Assembly (NCBI GenBank): GCA_914767715.1
Contig: OU612069.1
Location: 3,782,001 to 3,846,000, forward strand
Source of the DNA: Membranipora membranacea
Taxonomy: Eukaryota > Bryozoa > Gymnolaemata > Cheilostomatida > Membraniporidae
DNA: 64,000 bases
Reading direction: 5' to 3'
Shown: positions 31,860-45,849 of the stretch, piece by piece
Layout: each line of letters begins with the position of its first letter
Numbering within the stretch: the first letter of the stretch is position 1
Notes under the pieces: generated by a model
Told to the model about the DNA's origin: nothing
Seen by the model: only the letters and a program-made list of their open reading frames with translations
Databases searched by the model: none
Made by a program: the position numbers and the translations under genes

Positions 31860-33922
31860 GCAGCTAAATTTTCAGATCGAGCAATGCTGTCTCGCAATTA
31901 CCTATTAGCAGTTTTTTACCCATTAGAAATGTTGATGCTGACATTTGTTGTAAACCACAGTCCTACATTTCACTACATAGAAATCTTGATTACTATTAAC
32001 CGCACTCATTCTAAGTATAGACTTGTTTGTCATCATTTTATGCACCACTTTTCTTGTCAAGACTCGCACAGCCAACCAGCTAATCGACGACCCTCCATTT
32101 ATCCTTATGATGTAGCCTGCAGCATTATTACAAACACAGTGTCACCGCACAAGTTGTAGAGATTATTATTACTTCCATACCAATTATCCTAACTAGGAAG
32201 AGTTACGCAACATATGTAAGAGGGCGATAATTTTGGTACAACAACCAATAAAATGTTTGTTGCCGACCCCCTTGATGTGTATGCTATCTAGCCTAGCGTC
32301 TCTATACCAGTACAATACCCTCACAGCAATCCCAAGAAATGAAACTATTAAGCCCTTTTACTCTGGTTCATGGTGAGACACTGAACATAATTTATTTCTT
32401 GAGCAGTGCTGTTCATATTCTGCACATGTTGTGCTATGGATTGGCTGCTTGATAGTGTTTCATAACATCAACTTTCTTCCTAACTTTGTTCAATTCTTGA
32501 ACAGCAGCGATTGTAGCTGTAGATTCCTGATCAATACTTATGATATCAGGTTTTTGTGGAGTTTTGTTACTGTCCTGAAGTTGACCATAACCATTGTAAA
32601 TCGTCTTTTAGGCAAAGATTATAAATTATTATTAGGATTATTATGGTACTACTATTCAATTGACTGCTGTCCCTTATGACTGTTACAGCATGTTACAGCT
32701 CTGCTATGTAATGAACCTGGCTTAATCCCATTAATCAATTTAACTGAAAAATTTGAGTTTACACTGTGAATCTGTCTGGTCATTCATGAGAATATTTGCT
32801 CACTGCTTCGGGCAAAGATAATCCTTGTTACATCATGACGGAAAATGTAAATTTGTCGCAACTTGATTAATGCCGTTTTGCATCTCAGCTGTCCGAGAAA
32901 CAGTGCACCCACAGCTGGGGAATCAGGGATAGCATTGTCGTTGGAGGATTGTTTTTTTGTTAAGACACTGTCAGAATGAGATTGTCCCAGTTTGGAGATA
33001 AATTTATCTATCTCAAAGTATGAGATGGGTGTCAAGGGACATCATACATTTAAGTCGATTAGGGTCTGGAGCTGACCCTCCAATCTTGGATAATGTCATA
33101 TTGTTTTTTTTATATTTCCTGGTCCCTTAGGCCAGGCACTTCTGAGGTTTCAGCATTGTATAATGTATACGCTCTGAACAGAGTTCCTTTCTTTCTTCCT
33201 TACAAGATCTTACATATTGTGATGTTACTTGATGTCTGATGACCAAATAGATAGACATTCATATGGGTGCAGCATTAAATACACCTGGTTTTAATCATTC
33301 ACACTGCAGTATTTATAATCTTTGCTTCAGTGTTTTGTGGTACAAAAACCAGGTTAGATATGCCAGACCCAATGTTTGCAGTATATTTCATAGGTGTGTG
33401 CGTCATTCAGACCACTATTATATCACAGAGTAAGTGTATCAATAATTTCTATACTATTACTTTTACCACATATCCCAGAATAATAACCTTGTTTGTTATG
33501 ACACTACAAGAATAACATCCCTAGTTTGAAGGTTTGAGGAGCTAGAATTTTTTTCTATATCCCAATGTGTTCCTTGGTAGATTATGCACCTGATCTGAGA
33601 ATGCCACTTCCAGAAAATCTGATTAAGACAGCTATCACACATGCATTTGCATATAAAAATAGTCTTCAGGGTTATTTGGTATGGTAGTTTTTGGGTGATA
33701 AGTTAACAACATTGAGTTGCCTACTCATGCACCGCCCAACTATTCCAGGCGATTTGTGATGAGCCTGTTATTGGGGAAATACTGTTATGTTAATGGCTAT
33801 TGTGGTTAGATAACAAGTCTGTCTCATGACGTAAAAGTTCAAAAGAAATTTCTATAATGTGTATACACACTATTTGATGAGTTGAGACTGCTAATCAAAA
33901 CAACCTTTATATCTGTTTTAAG

Positions 33923-34018
33923 CCCATGTCGAAGAAAAGATTAGAAGAAACACTGTACATTACAAACAACGACTATGACTTTGACGCAATCCCTGTCCGC
34001 TGTTTTTCAAGCATGAAA
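33923..34018 (+). other. Exon-like segment, function unknown
   Basis: 96 nt between a GTTTTAAG acceptor and a GTGAGC donor, open in phase 0 with 32 charged and aromatic codons (LEETLYITNNDYDFDAIPVR). It looks coding by composition, but I found no partner exon and no family. Confidence 0.2.
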
Positions 34019-37000
34019 GTGAGCGATTTTCATTTCGGACCGATGCGCTTGTTTGCTCTTTTTAAAATAAGATTATAATGGAGCAACTGATTCTTCTTGC
34101 CGACAAAGCCTTGCTTATTTCAGATTCACCCAGAAATGGTCCATGCAATGCTTTATAGTTTGTACCAAATCTTGCAATTTACCAAACACTAGCCTCCCAA
34201 ATCAGATCCATGCTGACGAAATAACTCAAAAACTCGACAAATCAATTTCATAAGTGACTGTTGTGTGCTTTGACATGTGGTCTCATAAGACCTGCTGCAC
34301 TCAGTCAGTAATGTTGATAGTCTATGTTAAGATGTGCTGAGTATCTGTGATGCACCCAGATGGACAAGATCTAATGAAAAAATAGAAAGTTTCTCCAGGT
34401 ATCCCACTGCTAACACGATTATCAATACTCTTTAGGAGGCAATCAAATTCATTTAAATTTTACATCACCCTGAAGTCCGAAACAACTAGATGACAAATTT
34501 ATTGAGTTGAATTTACCTTGTGACTTGTATTTTCTAGTTTTTAAACAATGTAAACAACACAGTTTATCCAAAAGTGTTCAAACATCAGAATATTTGCAAC
34601 AATTGTTGAAAAGATTGTCAAAACCCCAAATCACTCAGTATTAATCATTGCATATTTTGAATTTCAACATCATCCTAATGCCTGAAATGTCGAGATTTAC
34701 AAAGAATTTATTTTAGATTTCTGTGCGATTTGGAAATACATATTTTCAAGAAAAACAGACAATCTACCTGTGTAAATTTTGTATCTTCCATTGAAATTCT
34801 ATTGAAAGCCGCTATTCATGAAGCTAAATTGAAGCATATCACTGGTTTTCATGCGGGCTGAAGACGGAGTTTGATTGGAATGTCATAGCCACAATCTCAT
34901 TTATTCATCATATTAATGTAAACAAACCTTGAAATACTTAGCGATGCTTGATCTGCCTTTATATTGCCAATTTTCCTCTCGAGCAGTAACCATGGTTAAC
35001 AGAAAATGTTGTATCTGCCCAAACACTGTGGGTTATTTCCAGTGGCCGAAATCATACAGTTTTAAACTTGATTGGTGGGACTACTTCAGAGATATTTTCC
35101 CTCTGATAATCACATGGACTCGACGTCGATTTGCTACAAATGCCTCCTAAATGATATTCATTCTCGCTCTCACTAGAGCTGTTAATCTCCCTGTAATTTT
35201 CACTCTCACTGTCTGATGAGCTAGAGCTAGAGATTTAGGTCGTTAGCTTTGTCATTGAATTATGAAATGTCATATACTATCCCATTTTACCAGCTAAACC
35301 ACATGGGACAGATAAATAATGCCTTGTATTCACTCATTCATTCAATAGATAAATTCTGTGTGTTTTGATATCACATGCAGAATATCGAAACCACTGTGTC
35401 ATAACAATAGGCCTCAGTTACAAAGTACTGTATATTCCCATTGTAATCTGAGGTCCAAAAAGGTATTATTTTCAACAAGTGATCACACCTCCAAAGGAAA
35501 AAAACTAGTACATTTTTAATACCTTCTCAACCCAACTGTGAAGGCAAATAAGTCTTAACTGGGCCACAGGCTGCTTTTGAACATAGAATAATGTTTAAAC
35601 TAGACTGAGATCTCTAGAATGATACCAAAAAACCTGATCCTTTACAAACACTTTAAGAAAACAGAGAGCATCTATTTTTTCTTGATTGCACACAGAATTT
35701 CTCTCAAATGGATTTTCTACTAATGCTACCACCACAAACACTGTCACTGTATAATTGTCAGTTTGTGATGGTAAATAACACTACACCTCATGTTTAGTTC
35801 ATAATAAAACTCATAGTTCATTGTCCGTGCCAGTCTCTATCGTCAACATCCATATTGTTAGTAGAGGTGATAATCACCAAGCCGCTTTGGTTGGAATCGC
35901 TGCCTGACAGGTCGTGTATTAGGTGCTGTTGGAGTAGCTTGCTCAGCTTGGCTACCGTTTGAACTGTCAACATTTTGCCTCTGTGGGTTGATTTGGGTAG
36001 CTGGTGAAGGGAGCATAGTTCTGGAGGGCATATCCGCAAATGGAAGCCTTGTCTCATTGACCGATATACCTTCAGGTGATTGGTTATACTCTCCGGGCAA
36101 TCCAGTGAATGGTTTGTCGGCTGTAACTGATTGGTCATCATATATCCACTATAGCTCGGTGTGTTCGGTTACCTGAAGTTGTCACTGCCTGCACCATCAA
36201 AAGAACTTGGCAGCGTCTTACACATGGAATATTACATTTAAATACCCTCCAATCTCCAGACTTAAAAAACCAGCTGTGGGCCACTGACCTCCCTTACCTT
36301 ATAAGGCTCATGGTAGAATGGGGCTCGACATTATCTCTCAACACAAGAACCAAGTTGCCAACAACTATTCATGATCTGATCTCCTACAATTTTTAGCTTC
36401 AACCATTTGATGTTTCAGCTCCGAATCCTTGTCTCGAGTCCCTATATCATCATAAGCTAGTCTGACACTGGGTATCTTAACCTTCAATTTTCTACCAAAC
36501 AATATTTCAGTCGGAGCCTTTCCTGTAATTGAGTGTGGTGTATTCTGGTATGTGTCAAAGTACCTCTGTACTTCTGTTTTATAGCATTTTCTCCCAGCTA
36601 TTGCGATCTGGATTCTCTTTATTAATGACCGATTCTGACGTTCAACCTCCCTATTAGCCTGAGCCCAACAAGGTGTAACCAAATAATGCTTAAACCCCAT
36701 ACACTCGAGAACTCCCGAAAATCAGGTGATATAAACTGCGGAGCATTGTAGGTCTTCAATGAGAGTATCATTTTTCAAATCCTTGAATGCGGCCAACTCC
36801 TTACTCTCAAGCAAAATTTCAGATTTAGAGTCCTCGCATAGTGTTTTTCTACGGAGCCTGTCGGTCAGGAATAAACTTAGAGCAATAATGACCCACGCCC
36901 AGAAAACTTTTCATTTCCCCTACAGTTTTGGTACAGTAGCATCTTGCATGGCTTGCACTTTGTCGGCGCCAGATAAACGATGACCTAGAAAATCAATATC

Positions 37001-37208
37001 CTATTGAGAATTGAAACTTTTTGGAATTCAAAGCCATGTTCAATCTACCAAGCCTTGCCAGGGTCTCCTCAAGTCAACTATCATGCTCAACCTGGGTTGT
37101 ACCATGCGCAACAATATCATCGGCTAAGTTAACAACACCCGGAATACCACCGATCATGTCTGAGATCTTGCGCTGATATGTTTTAGGAGCACTACATATT
37201 CCGAAGCT

Positions 37209-37215
37209 AAGACGC
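37209..37215 (+). repeat. Target-site duplication of the LINE (left copy)
   Basis: AAGACGC occurs at 37209-37215 and again at 38744-38750, immediately flanking the LINE. Joining the gypsy halves across a single copy restores continuity of the reverse transcriptase reading region. Confidence 0.75.
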
Positions 37216-38745
<1,530 letters not shown>

Positions 38746-39256
38746 GACGCTCGATCGATACAAACCTGCACGAGTTGTAAAGGTTGTAATATCCCTTGAA
38801 TCTTCACTCAGAACAAATTGATGGAAACCCATCCGCATATCAATCATTGACAACACTGTAGAACCATTCATATCCATCAATAGTAGGCACTGGAAAATGA
38901 TGTCTTATAATGGCTTTGTTAGCCTGTCGCATGTCCACACATAATCGAATACTACCATCAGGCTAGGGCACTATCACAACCCCACTACTCCACGTAGTTG
39001 GACCTTCAACATTTTCTATGATATCCATGGAAACTTGCTCATCTAAATGCTTTTCCAGCTTTCTCTCATAGCAAATGGCACATGTCAATAGTGTTGAACA
39101 ACTGACTTGACTGATTCATCAATACTCAACTGTATTTCCTGTTCAACCTTGCCCAACTTATCAGAACAGACTATGATATTTCCGTTTCAAAGCATCCATG
39201 GAACTTGGTCCAACCTGATTGCATATGAAGCTGCTCAATCGGCATAATTGAGCAGC

Positions 39257-39688
39257 TGTCACATACACTGTATGTGACACGCCTAGGTGCATGACTCTAC
39301 ATGAAGTTAGGCATTGTATTTTGCACTGTCATGGTTGCCATGGTCTTAATCTGATTAATTGTTATACTCTTCCGCATTTACTTCCATTTTTTGCACATTT
39401 AATTACCATCTAAATGCGGAGGTTGGCCATCAAAATAATGACGTATCATCCCACCTGTTTCTATTTTTACGACTTATTTATACAGGTCAGTATTAAGAAC
39501 AGTGGTTTTTGCTCTGAAGATTCAGTTACAACTTGGCGTTGCAATTTATCAGTTGCCTGGGGCATTTGCCCAGGGTGTAGTTCAGTAATAAAATCATCAA
39601 ACTGCCGAAAAACTGCATTCAGTATTGTAAAGTCATCTCATATGAACTCTGCCAGCAGTGAACTGTCGTGATCTTTCTCGATCCGACA
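39257..39688 (+). repeat. 5' long terminal repeat
   Basis: Begins TG and ends CA. It contains a short inverted repeat at its left edge (GTCACATAC-AC-TGTATGTGAC). Confidence 0.88.
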
Positions 39689-39690
39689 AT

Positions 39691-39707
39691 TGGTGCCCAA
39701 CCGAGTG
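39691..39707 (+). promoter_or_regulatory. Primer-binding-site-like sequence of the LTR element
   Basis: TGGTGCCCAACCGAGTG starts with TGG as expected for pairing with the CCA end of a tRNA, two bases after the LTR. I did not match it to a specific tRNA. Confidence 0.6.
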
Positions 39708-40698
39708 AGGAGAGAACTTCACACCTTCAGATGATGAGACTGATAGCGTTGAATATACAAGAAAGAGGATGGAGATTGTGGACTTGGAGGAAAATGTCTT
39801 TGGAGTAGATGATCTAATGCAAGCAATATAATGGAACCATATGTGTCTACATCGTCTACATTACTATAAGGGGAAATGGAGACGGACTTTTTAGATGATG
39901 TAGAGACAAAACATATGGAAGCTGATATACTAGTGATGACATTTGATCTTCTGCTCATGATTCACCAACTGACAAGGTACCTCTGCAATTTCCTGATTTT
40001 ATTCAACCAGTTCTATTCAGTCTCAGTCTACAACAGCAGACAAACTACTCTGGTGGTGTGAACACTGTAACTCAAAAAAATAGAAAAACTTCAATAAAAA
40101 CATTAGGCAACCGTAACCTAAGATCCGCTAAGAATAAAAGATTATGGAATGCAGCTGACTACAACCAACTGGCAACTGATCTTAATATAGCAGCAGTATT
40201 AGTGCAAGGATCAGCACAAAATAATATGGTCACTGTATTAGTTAGGATGTAATGAATTATTTGATATTATTACCATCGACACAACCTTGATCATGCAATT
40301 TATATATTTATCGTTTGAATTTCCTGCGATGCCGATTTTTTAATGATAGTTGTGCAGGAAAAGCAGCATTATAATATTTCATGAATTTTATACCTTCGTC
40401 TGTCCTGTAATCTAAGCAAAGCTTAGGTTCTTAGATCTAGAGTTGAGAGGAAAGTGGGATATATTTTTTTTTGTTAATGGACCTGAAGCAGTTGTTAAGG
40501 TTCTTCAGCCTTGGAAGGGAATGTCATGATTTTGTTATGACCGTCTTTTATGCATGACATTTTTGATTTGTTTGTATTTCAGGAGATTTTGAGGTTTTAA
40601 ATTTTATATTGCAATGATTATCCTTGTGTGACATAAGCTATAATGTTTTTTGAACCAGTTAAAGCGATCGAGGACGATCGCAACCAGGGGGGTGCATG

Positions 40699-41130
40699 TG
40701 TCACATACACTGTATGTGACACGCCTAGGTGCATGACTCTACATGAAGTTAGGCATTGTATATTGCACTGTCATGGTTGCCATGGTCTTAATCTGATTAA
40801 TTGTTATACTCTTCCGCATTTACTTCCATTTTTTGCACATTTAATTACCATCTAAATGCGGAGGTTGGCCATCAAAATAATGACGTATCATCCCACCTGT
40901 TTCTATTTTTACGACCTATTTATACAGGTCAGTATTAAGAACAGTGGTTTTTGCTCTGAAGATTCAGTTACAACTTGGCGTTGCAATTTATCAGTTGCCT
41001 GGGGCATTTGCCCAGGGTGTAGTTCAGTAATAAAATCATCAAACTGCCGAAAAACTGCATTCAGTATTGTAAAGTCATCTCATATGAACTCTGCCAGCAG
41101 TGAACTGTCGTGATCTTTCTCGATCCGACA
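40699..41130 (+). repeat. 3' long terminal repeat
   Basis: Same length as the 5' LTR. The differences I see are TATTTTGCAC versus TATATTGCAC and ACGACTTATT versus ACGACCTATT. Confidence 0.88.
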
Positions 41131-41134
41131 CAGC

Positions 41135-42480
41135 TGCTATATTCAAATTGTACCCATATCCTGTACCAGCAAGGAATGATAACCCTTGAAACAGTGCTTG
41201 CTTTAACCATAGATGTAATTTATAATTCAAAAGAGTGCGATTTATTATAGCAAGAAACCGAGGAGCTGAAACTACAGGCATATGTCTGGAAAGACAGGCT
41301 ATTTTGAAGAGAAGATTTGCAAATGACTTTATTAGATCTCAAGAGAAGGCATATCTAACAAGCAGTCAATCTGCAATTTCAGAGGGAAATGATTCAAATC
41401 ATATCTCATGTATGCAGCAGATCGCCAAATCACAAACAAATTCAGATTTGTCACATTGATTGACACACACATGATTCAAATTGTAGGTGATTTGCCTCCA
41501 CTCTGCACTGCAAATCAATTATAAACCCATTGCTTCTTCAAGATTCAAACGATCACCCTACATTGAGTGCCACTGTGCCTCTGCATATGCTTTTTTGTTG
41601 AACAAATACATTATAGGATACTCAGAATATCATTACTTTTGAATATAGTGTGAAAAATCAAAACTGAGCTTTAGGGAACATATTCTTATCGGTTCCAAAT
41701 TTTGTGGCTTGTGAAACAAACGTGTAGGACCACATTGCTGTCATCAGCGGCAAATTTCACTATATTATGTATGTACATGTATATATGTGACAACGAACTA
41801 AACCAAACCAAGAAAAAAAACCAAACCAAATGGTATTCGTGGCGTTTCAGACTTTGTTCGGAATTTGTTCCATCTCTCTTCAGCAAAAATCATTGCTTGA
41901 CCTTCTAATAAGGATATTACCATACGGTATTTCAGTGCCAAATTTGCATATTTTTCGTCTCAATTGCATACAGACTGGCAGGTGGAAAAAAACTACTGTA
42001 ATTAAAGACCACGTTGCTGGGATCAATTCATGATGGAAAGTGCCGGTCATTATTATTGGGTTATTGTTAACTGTTTCCTGAATTCCTGTTCAAAATTGAT
42101 TTTTTAGATTGATTACCAACACAGTTCGAGTACCTGTGCTCAAACTGTATTTATCGCTATGCTGTCTGCACGTTTGAACTAACAGACTCACAAAAAAGGA
42201 TCAATAATATCATAATTTAGACTGAATAGCAACTTTTTCTAACTCATGATCTGATCACAAAGAGAGGCTAAAATAAAACAAGAAATCCCCTGTATGTGTA
42301 CTAACAAGTCTCTATAATGAATGCTGGACCTGAACCACAGGCTATCTTCAAATAATCGATAAAGTATCATGAGGAGAGCTAGTCATTTGCTGCTCAACCA
42401 TGTCTTTGTTAGTAAAAACCACAGCAACAAACAACCCACAAACATTGTTGGGAGTTCAATATGCTCTTTCAAAGTTAGTA
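41135..42480. repeat. Diverged array-unit sequence without a gene
   Basis: About 41300-41600 resembles 54070-54400 (AAATGACTTTAT, GATTCAAATT-TAGGT-ATTTGCCTC), and 41940-42080 resembles 20615-20740 and 49430-49550. No coding exon is present. Confidence 0.5.
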
Positions 42481-43615
42481 CTTACCCAAATAATCTGAAA
42501 TGCTGCTTGTAGTCAAGAGGTTATATTGGTGTTTGGCAGGGGAATCTGAAATTTAATGAAGAAAAAATCAGCTAAGTATTCTAATGTTGCTTGGACAGGT
42601 AGTGACTGGTGCTCCGTAAATAAAATGTGAGAGTGAAGGTGACAAAAGTTGTTGGTTTATTGGACCCTGGTCTGTGAGTTTTGTTGTTTCAAGCCTGCAC
42701 AAAGATGCTTCCCTCCTGCAAAAATTTGACTTCTTTAGGGTATTAGTCTAACTTGTCTCACTAGCTATCGAAGAAGCTTTGATAGTATTATGTTTGTGTG
42801 TTGGTGATGTTTTTTCAATGTTATTGGGAGACGCAGACGCATCTTACTTGTAGCATGGTTTACATAGAAAAGAAACAGCCACTGCATTGTGGTCGTTATA
42901 AAAGAACAATAGAATCTGTTAGCAGACTAATTAACTGTCATCGTTAAGACATGGCATATATAACAGATAGCTAGCGAAACAAATTGGTACAAACTGTTTT
43001 TGTTTGTCCTACCCATAAGGTTGCGACTCACATTTAATTTTCTCATCTAGGTGCCAAAACATTTAATTGTTGAAAGTTCACTTCCTCGTCTTGTCACTTT
43101 ACACACAGGTTGACAGGTGGAAACAGTTGCAATGTAATTAATGTGTATATCACTGAGATATCTTGTAATGATAAAATCAGGATATCTTCATCATTTTCCT
43201 GATGTGGTAACAGTTAAGCAAGAACGATCGAATTCTATTGGTTGCCTCTGGGAAAAAACTCTTGATTTTGGATTATTGCATGATATAAAGCTTTGGTAAT
43301 GATTTATATGGCTATGAGGTTGGCACATGTTAATGTGATTTGCGGCAAAAGCAAGTCACACAAACTACAGTATCGATCAAAGCTTTTCCTGATATCTGTT
43401 GATATTATAATTGATCACCAAGAAAAACCAGAAAACTTGTTGAAACTAGCCTTAATCATTTGGCTGCACACTATGTTTGAGTTGCTATTCATGGAACATT
43501 TTATGTAAATATATTTCCTCTCAACTAAAAAGTGCCATGCCCCGCTATTTTCTGCTTTGTCACTTATTTTCAATTTCGTTTCTGATTATAATCATCTCAA
43601 TAGCAGCACAGAACA

Positions 43616-43692
43616 TATAAATATCAGAGTGCGAGACAGAAATGTCATTGCAGACTGAGAAGTCAACAGAATCACAACTTACAACTATTTTG
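43616..43692 (+). promoter_or_regulatory. TATA-Inr promoter and leader exon of peptide copy 2
   Basis: TATAAATA at 43616-43623 lies 31 bp before the A of an initiator-like TCATT (43647). The predicted 46-nt non-coding leader exon 43647-43692 ends at TTTTG|GTGAGT. The same elements with the same spacing appear upstream of copies 3 and 4. Confidence 0.65.
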
Positions 43693-44393
43693 GTGAGTTT
43701 TATCCTATTCTGGGTGGTCAACCAACCAATAGTGATAATTTTCTTAAATATTGAACAAAATTTAATCTTCACGCTTCCGTGGTATTGTCAAAACATAATT
43801 TTACCATTTTCTCCCTCTCACTGCTTGTTACTCTTCAAGTGTTTTAAAATTTGTTGTGAGTTCACTCAGTATAATTCTAAATATTCCATCTAGGTTAACT
43901 TTGAGTTATTTGGAAGATGAAGGTCACCCTTGCTCTCGCTCTGGTTCTGGTCTTTTTCCTGGTGCTCTCCACATCTGGAGTAGAAGACAAACCACACCAT
44001 GTAAGTTTTATCTTATTTCTGAGGTATATGTTGGTAATGTTTTTTTACTAATGATCAGTCGAGTAAAACAGGCATATGTTACATTATAATTATCATCATC
44101 ACATCCAATCAATAATATTGAGCTCTTACTATATATATACATGTGCTTGAACAGAGTATAGTTTCAAAGTGATCCATAAATAAACTATTCAATGCTCAAC
44201 CTGATTCTGTATTAGCGTTTTGCCATTGCCTACATCACATTTATGAGGAACTTGTTCTGTTCATTTTCAGAGACGCTGTTGCAAGTATAAAACTGTATAT
44301 TACAGTGATTGCTCTTGGGGATGGAAATCATCATGCTACCCTCGGTCAAAAAGAGTTTGTATTGTTTGGTGTAAAAATCATCACTGGGTATAA
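43647..44393 (+). CDS. Secreted Cys/His-rich peptide, copy 2 (6 Cys, 68 aa)
   Basis: Leader exon 43647-43692, a 201-bp intron, then exon 43894-44000 with the ATG at 43917 (28 codons, phase-0 GTAAGT donor), a 270-bp intron and terminal exon 44271-44393 (40 residues and stop) after CATTTTCAG. The signal peptide starts MKVTLALALVLVFFLVLSTS. The mature exon starts RRCCKYKTVYY and ends CKNHHWV, with cysteines CC-x9-C-x7-C-x7-C-x3-C. Histidines (PHH before, NHHW after) bracket the core. Net charge is clearly positive. Predicted secreted, disulfide-linked peptide; defence, toxin-like or metal-binding roles are all only inference. AATAAA follows at 44549. Confidence 0.72.
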
Positions 44394-44548
44394 CAGTAAT
44401 GTAATGTGAGACTGGACCAACAACCACTGATGATGGACCTTGCAATTGAACTGAAACTTTAATAATTTCTGATAAATATGTTGGAAACTTTAATTGATCG
44501 AGAAATTCCATCTTCTCTTTTGTTAATATTATCTTTTTAATTGTTTTG

Positions 44549-44554
44549 AATAAA
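44549..44554 (+). terminator. Polyadenylation signal of peptide copy 2
   Basis: AATAAA 156 nt after the stop codon. Confidence 0.45.
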
Positions 44555-44865
44555 ATATACTTAATAACAGCATTGAACAAAAAAGCAAAAAATCTTCCCC
44601 AACACATGATATAGTGCTTGTCAAGTAAGCAATTAATGATACACACTTTTTCAACCAGCCCTGGTAATTTACGAATCTTAAATAGTTACTAATATTGACA
44701 AGATTTTCTGTGAAAATGGGATCCGGTTAATTGGTTTGCAACTCAATCTTGTTCCTACCTTACAAAAATGGAAAGCAGTTATTTTTATTTTGATAACACA
44801 CAGCATTTCTCTGAAATGGATTGTCTCCTACTGATAACACCATAAACACAACTACCGCAACTGTT

Positions 44866-44915
44866 ACCACCACCACCACCACCAACACCACCACCACCAC
44901 CACCACCACCACCAC
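44866..44915 (+). repeat. (ACC)n microsatellite
   Basis: About 16 ACC units with few interruptions. A diverged counterpart of this A/C-rich tract lies at about 62640-62730 downstream of copy 5, showing that it belongs to the duplicated unit. Confidence 0.85.
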
Positions 44916-44919
44916 AACA

Positions 44920-45700
44920 CATTAAGTTTGTACAGAGAGGTATAGTTGAATGCATGTCCATCAATGAAATGAAAAAAAAAATTAAAAATCACAGAAAGAC
45001 CGAAGCAATAAAGTCTAGCAGTCAGTTCTGCAGTAGATAAAAAATATTTGTTTCTCTAAAAAATATTATTTCTGTGTAAAAATCATGGTGTGTTAGAAAT
45101 TTCCCCCCCCCCCTCCCTCATCTTGTGCTGTACCAGCCCAAAAGCTATCACTTCCAAATAATTTAAATTGGTTATTTTTGTACACCAAAGTTGGAAATAA
45201 ATATATTTTTGGTCTAGAAATATTGCAAAACTACTGCAGGATTTGCTGCCAGACTGAATATTGTTTTGGTATTTCTGTAGTTTTTAATCAACGCATGCAG
45301 TGCGTAATATCAGCCCATGTTGTATGTTGCATAAATTAGTCACGACATTGTCAACAAGACTTCAGTTTTGTGTTTATGATAAATGCATGTGTATATTAAA
45401 TAACAGAAACCAATATCAAGTAGCTCATATCACTTTTTCAAAAAAATTTTGGAAAAAAAATGGAAGAAATGGCTGAATCACAGTCCTGTGCACTACCACA
45501 TATGTGTAGTTATTCCAGTTGAGGGTGTGCTAATTATAGTTATTTGTCTAATATGTGCCACGGAAGCTTGACATCATTGAACAAATTTAACAACAGCTCA
45601 TATATCTTCAATTTAGATCAGTTAAAATCTGAAATCTTGAGCAGGAAAAAAGCTGGAGGTGCGTGGGTATTACCAATCATTTGTGTATATGAATTATCCA
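44920..45700. other. Non-coding, nothing recognised
   Basis: AT-rich array-unit flank, with counterparts of the C-homopolymer region (45104-45116 here and about 62926-62936 downstream of copy 5). No coding content that I can support. Confidence 0.5.
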
Positions 45701-45714
45701 CAATTATGACATGC

Positions 45715-45845
45715 CTTTTGCGCAAGAGGGCCGGGTTCAAATCCCGGTGGAGGCATATTTTATTTACATATCAGCATGGCTGAGCGGTTAGAGTGTTCAA
45801 TCTCAGCGCAAGAGGCCAGAGTTCCAATTCCGGTGAGGCCAGATC
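45715..45845 (+). mobile_element. tRNA-Leu/Ser-like SINE remnant, partly duplicated
   Basis: 45770-45842 has an A-box-like ATGGCTGAGCGGTTAGAG, GCGCAAGAG and a degenerate B box (AGTTCCAATTCC). Just upstream, 45720-45756 is a second 3' half with an intact B box (GGGTTCAAATCCC). The half-plus-whole arrangement is typical of tRNA-derived repeat dimers rather than of a working tRNA gene. Confidence 0.55.
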
Positions 45846-45849
45846 ACAA

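Larger units (their letters stand above)
30913..35800. other. Mostly unassigned region with scattered coding-like fragments
   Basis: No complete gene is visible. There is a 20-nt unit repeated twice at 31506-31545 (CAGGTCAGGCCAAATATAAG), a possible YqaJ-like fragment on the minus strand (separate entry), an exon-like segment at 33923-34018 and a Cys-containing frame at 34998-35150. The stretch about 35500-35800 resembles the 3' flank of peptide copy 2 (about 44760-44890), so the material between looks like an insertion into the array unit. Confidence 0.4.
39257..41130 (+). mobile_element. Short non-autonomous LTR element, recent insertion
   Basis: Two direct 432-bp terminal repeats (39257-39688 and 40699-41130), each starting TGTCACATAC and ending GATCCGACA, enclose only 1,010 bp. 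I count two differences between the repeats, so the insertion is young. A primer-binding-site-like TGGTGCCCAACCGAGTG starts two bases after the left LTR. A purine tract (AGGGGGG) ends shortly before the right LTR. CAGC flanks both ends as a 4-bp target duplication. The interior has only short frames (39876-40061, 40058-40252) without protease or polymerase motifs, so it needs enzymes from elsewhere. Confidence 0.88.

Noticed and set aside
43642-43920. Upstream ORF starting ATGTCATTG in the leader of copies 2 and 3, which after splicing would end at or overlap the main ATG
   Set aside because: The TATA-Inr spacing puts the transcription start at the A of TCATT, a few bases after this ATG, and copy 4 lacks the ATG. 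It is probably not in the mRNA.
44230-44646. 138-codon minus-strand open frame over the mature exon of copy 2
   Set aside because: Antisense of the coding exon and 3' UTR; not open in the other copies and no motif.
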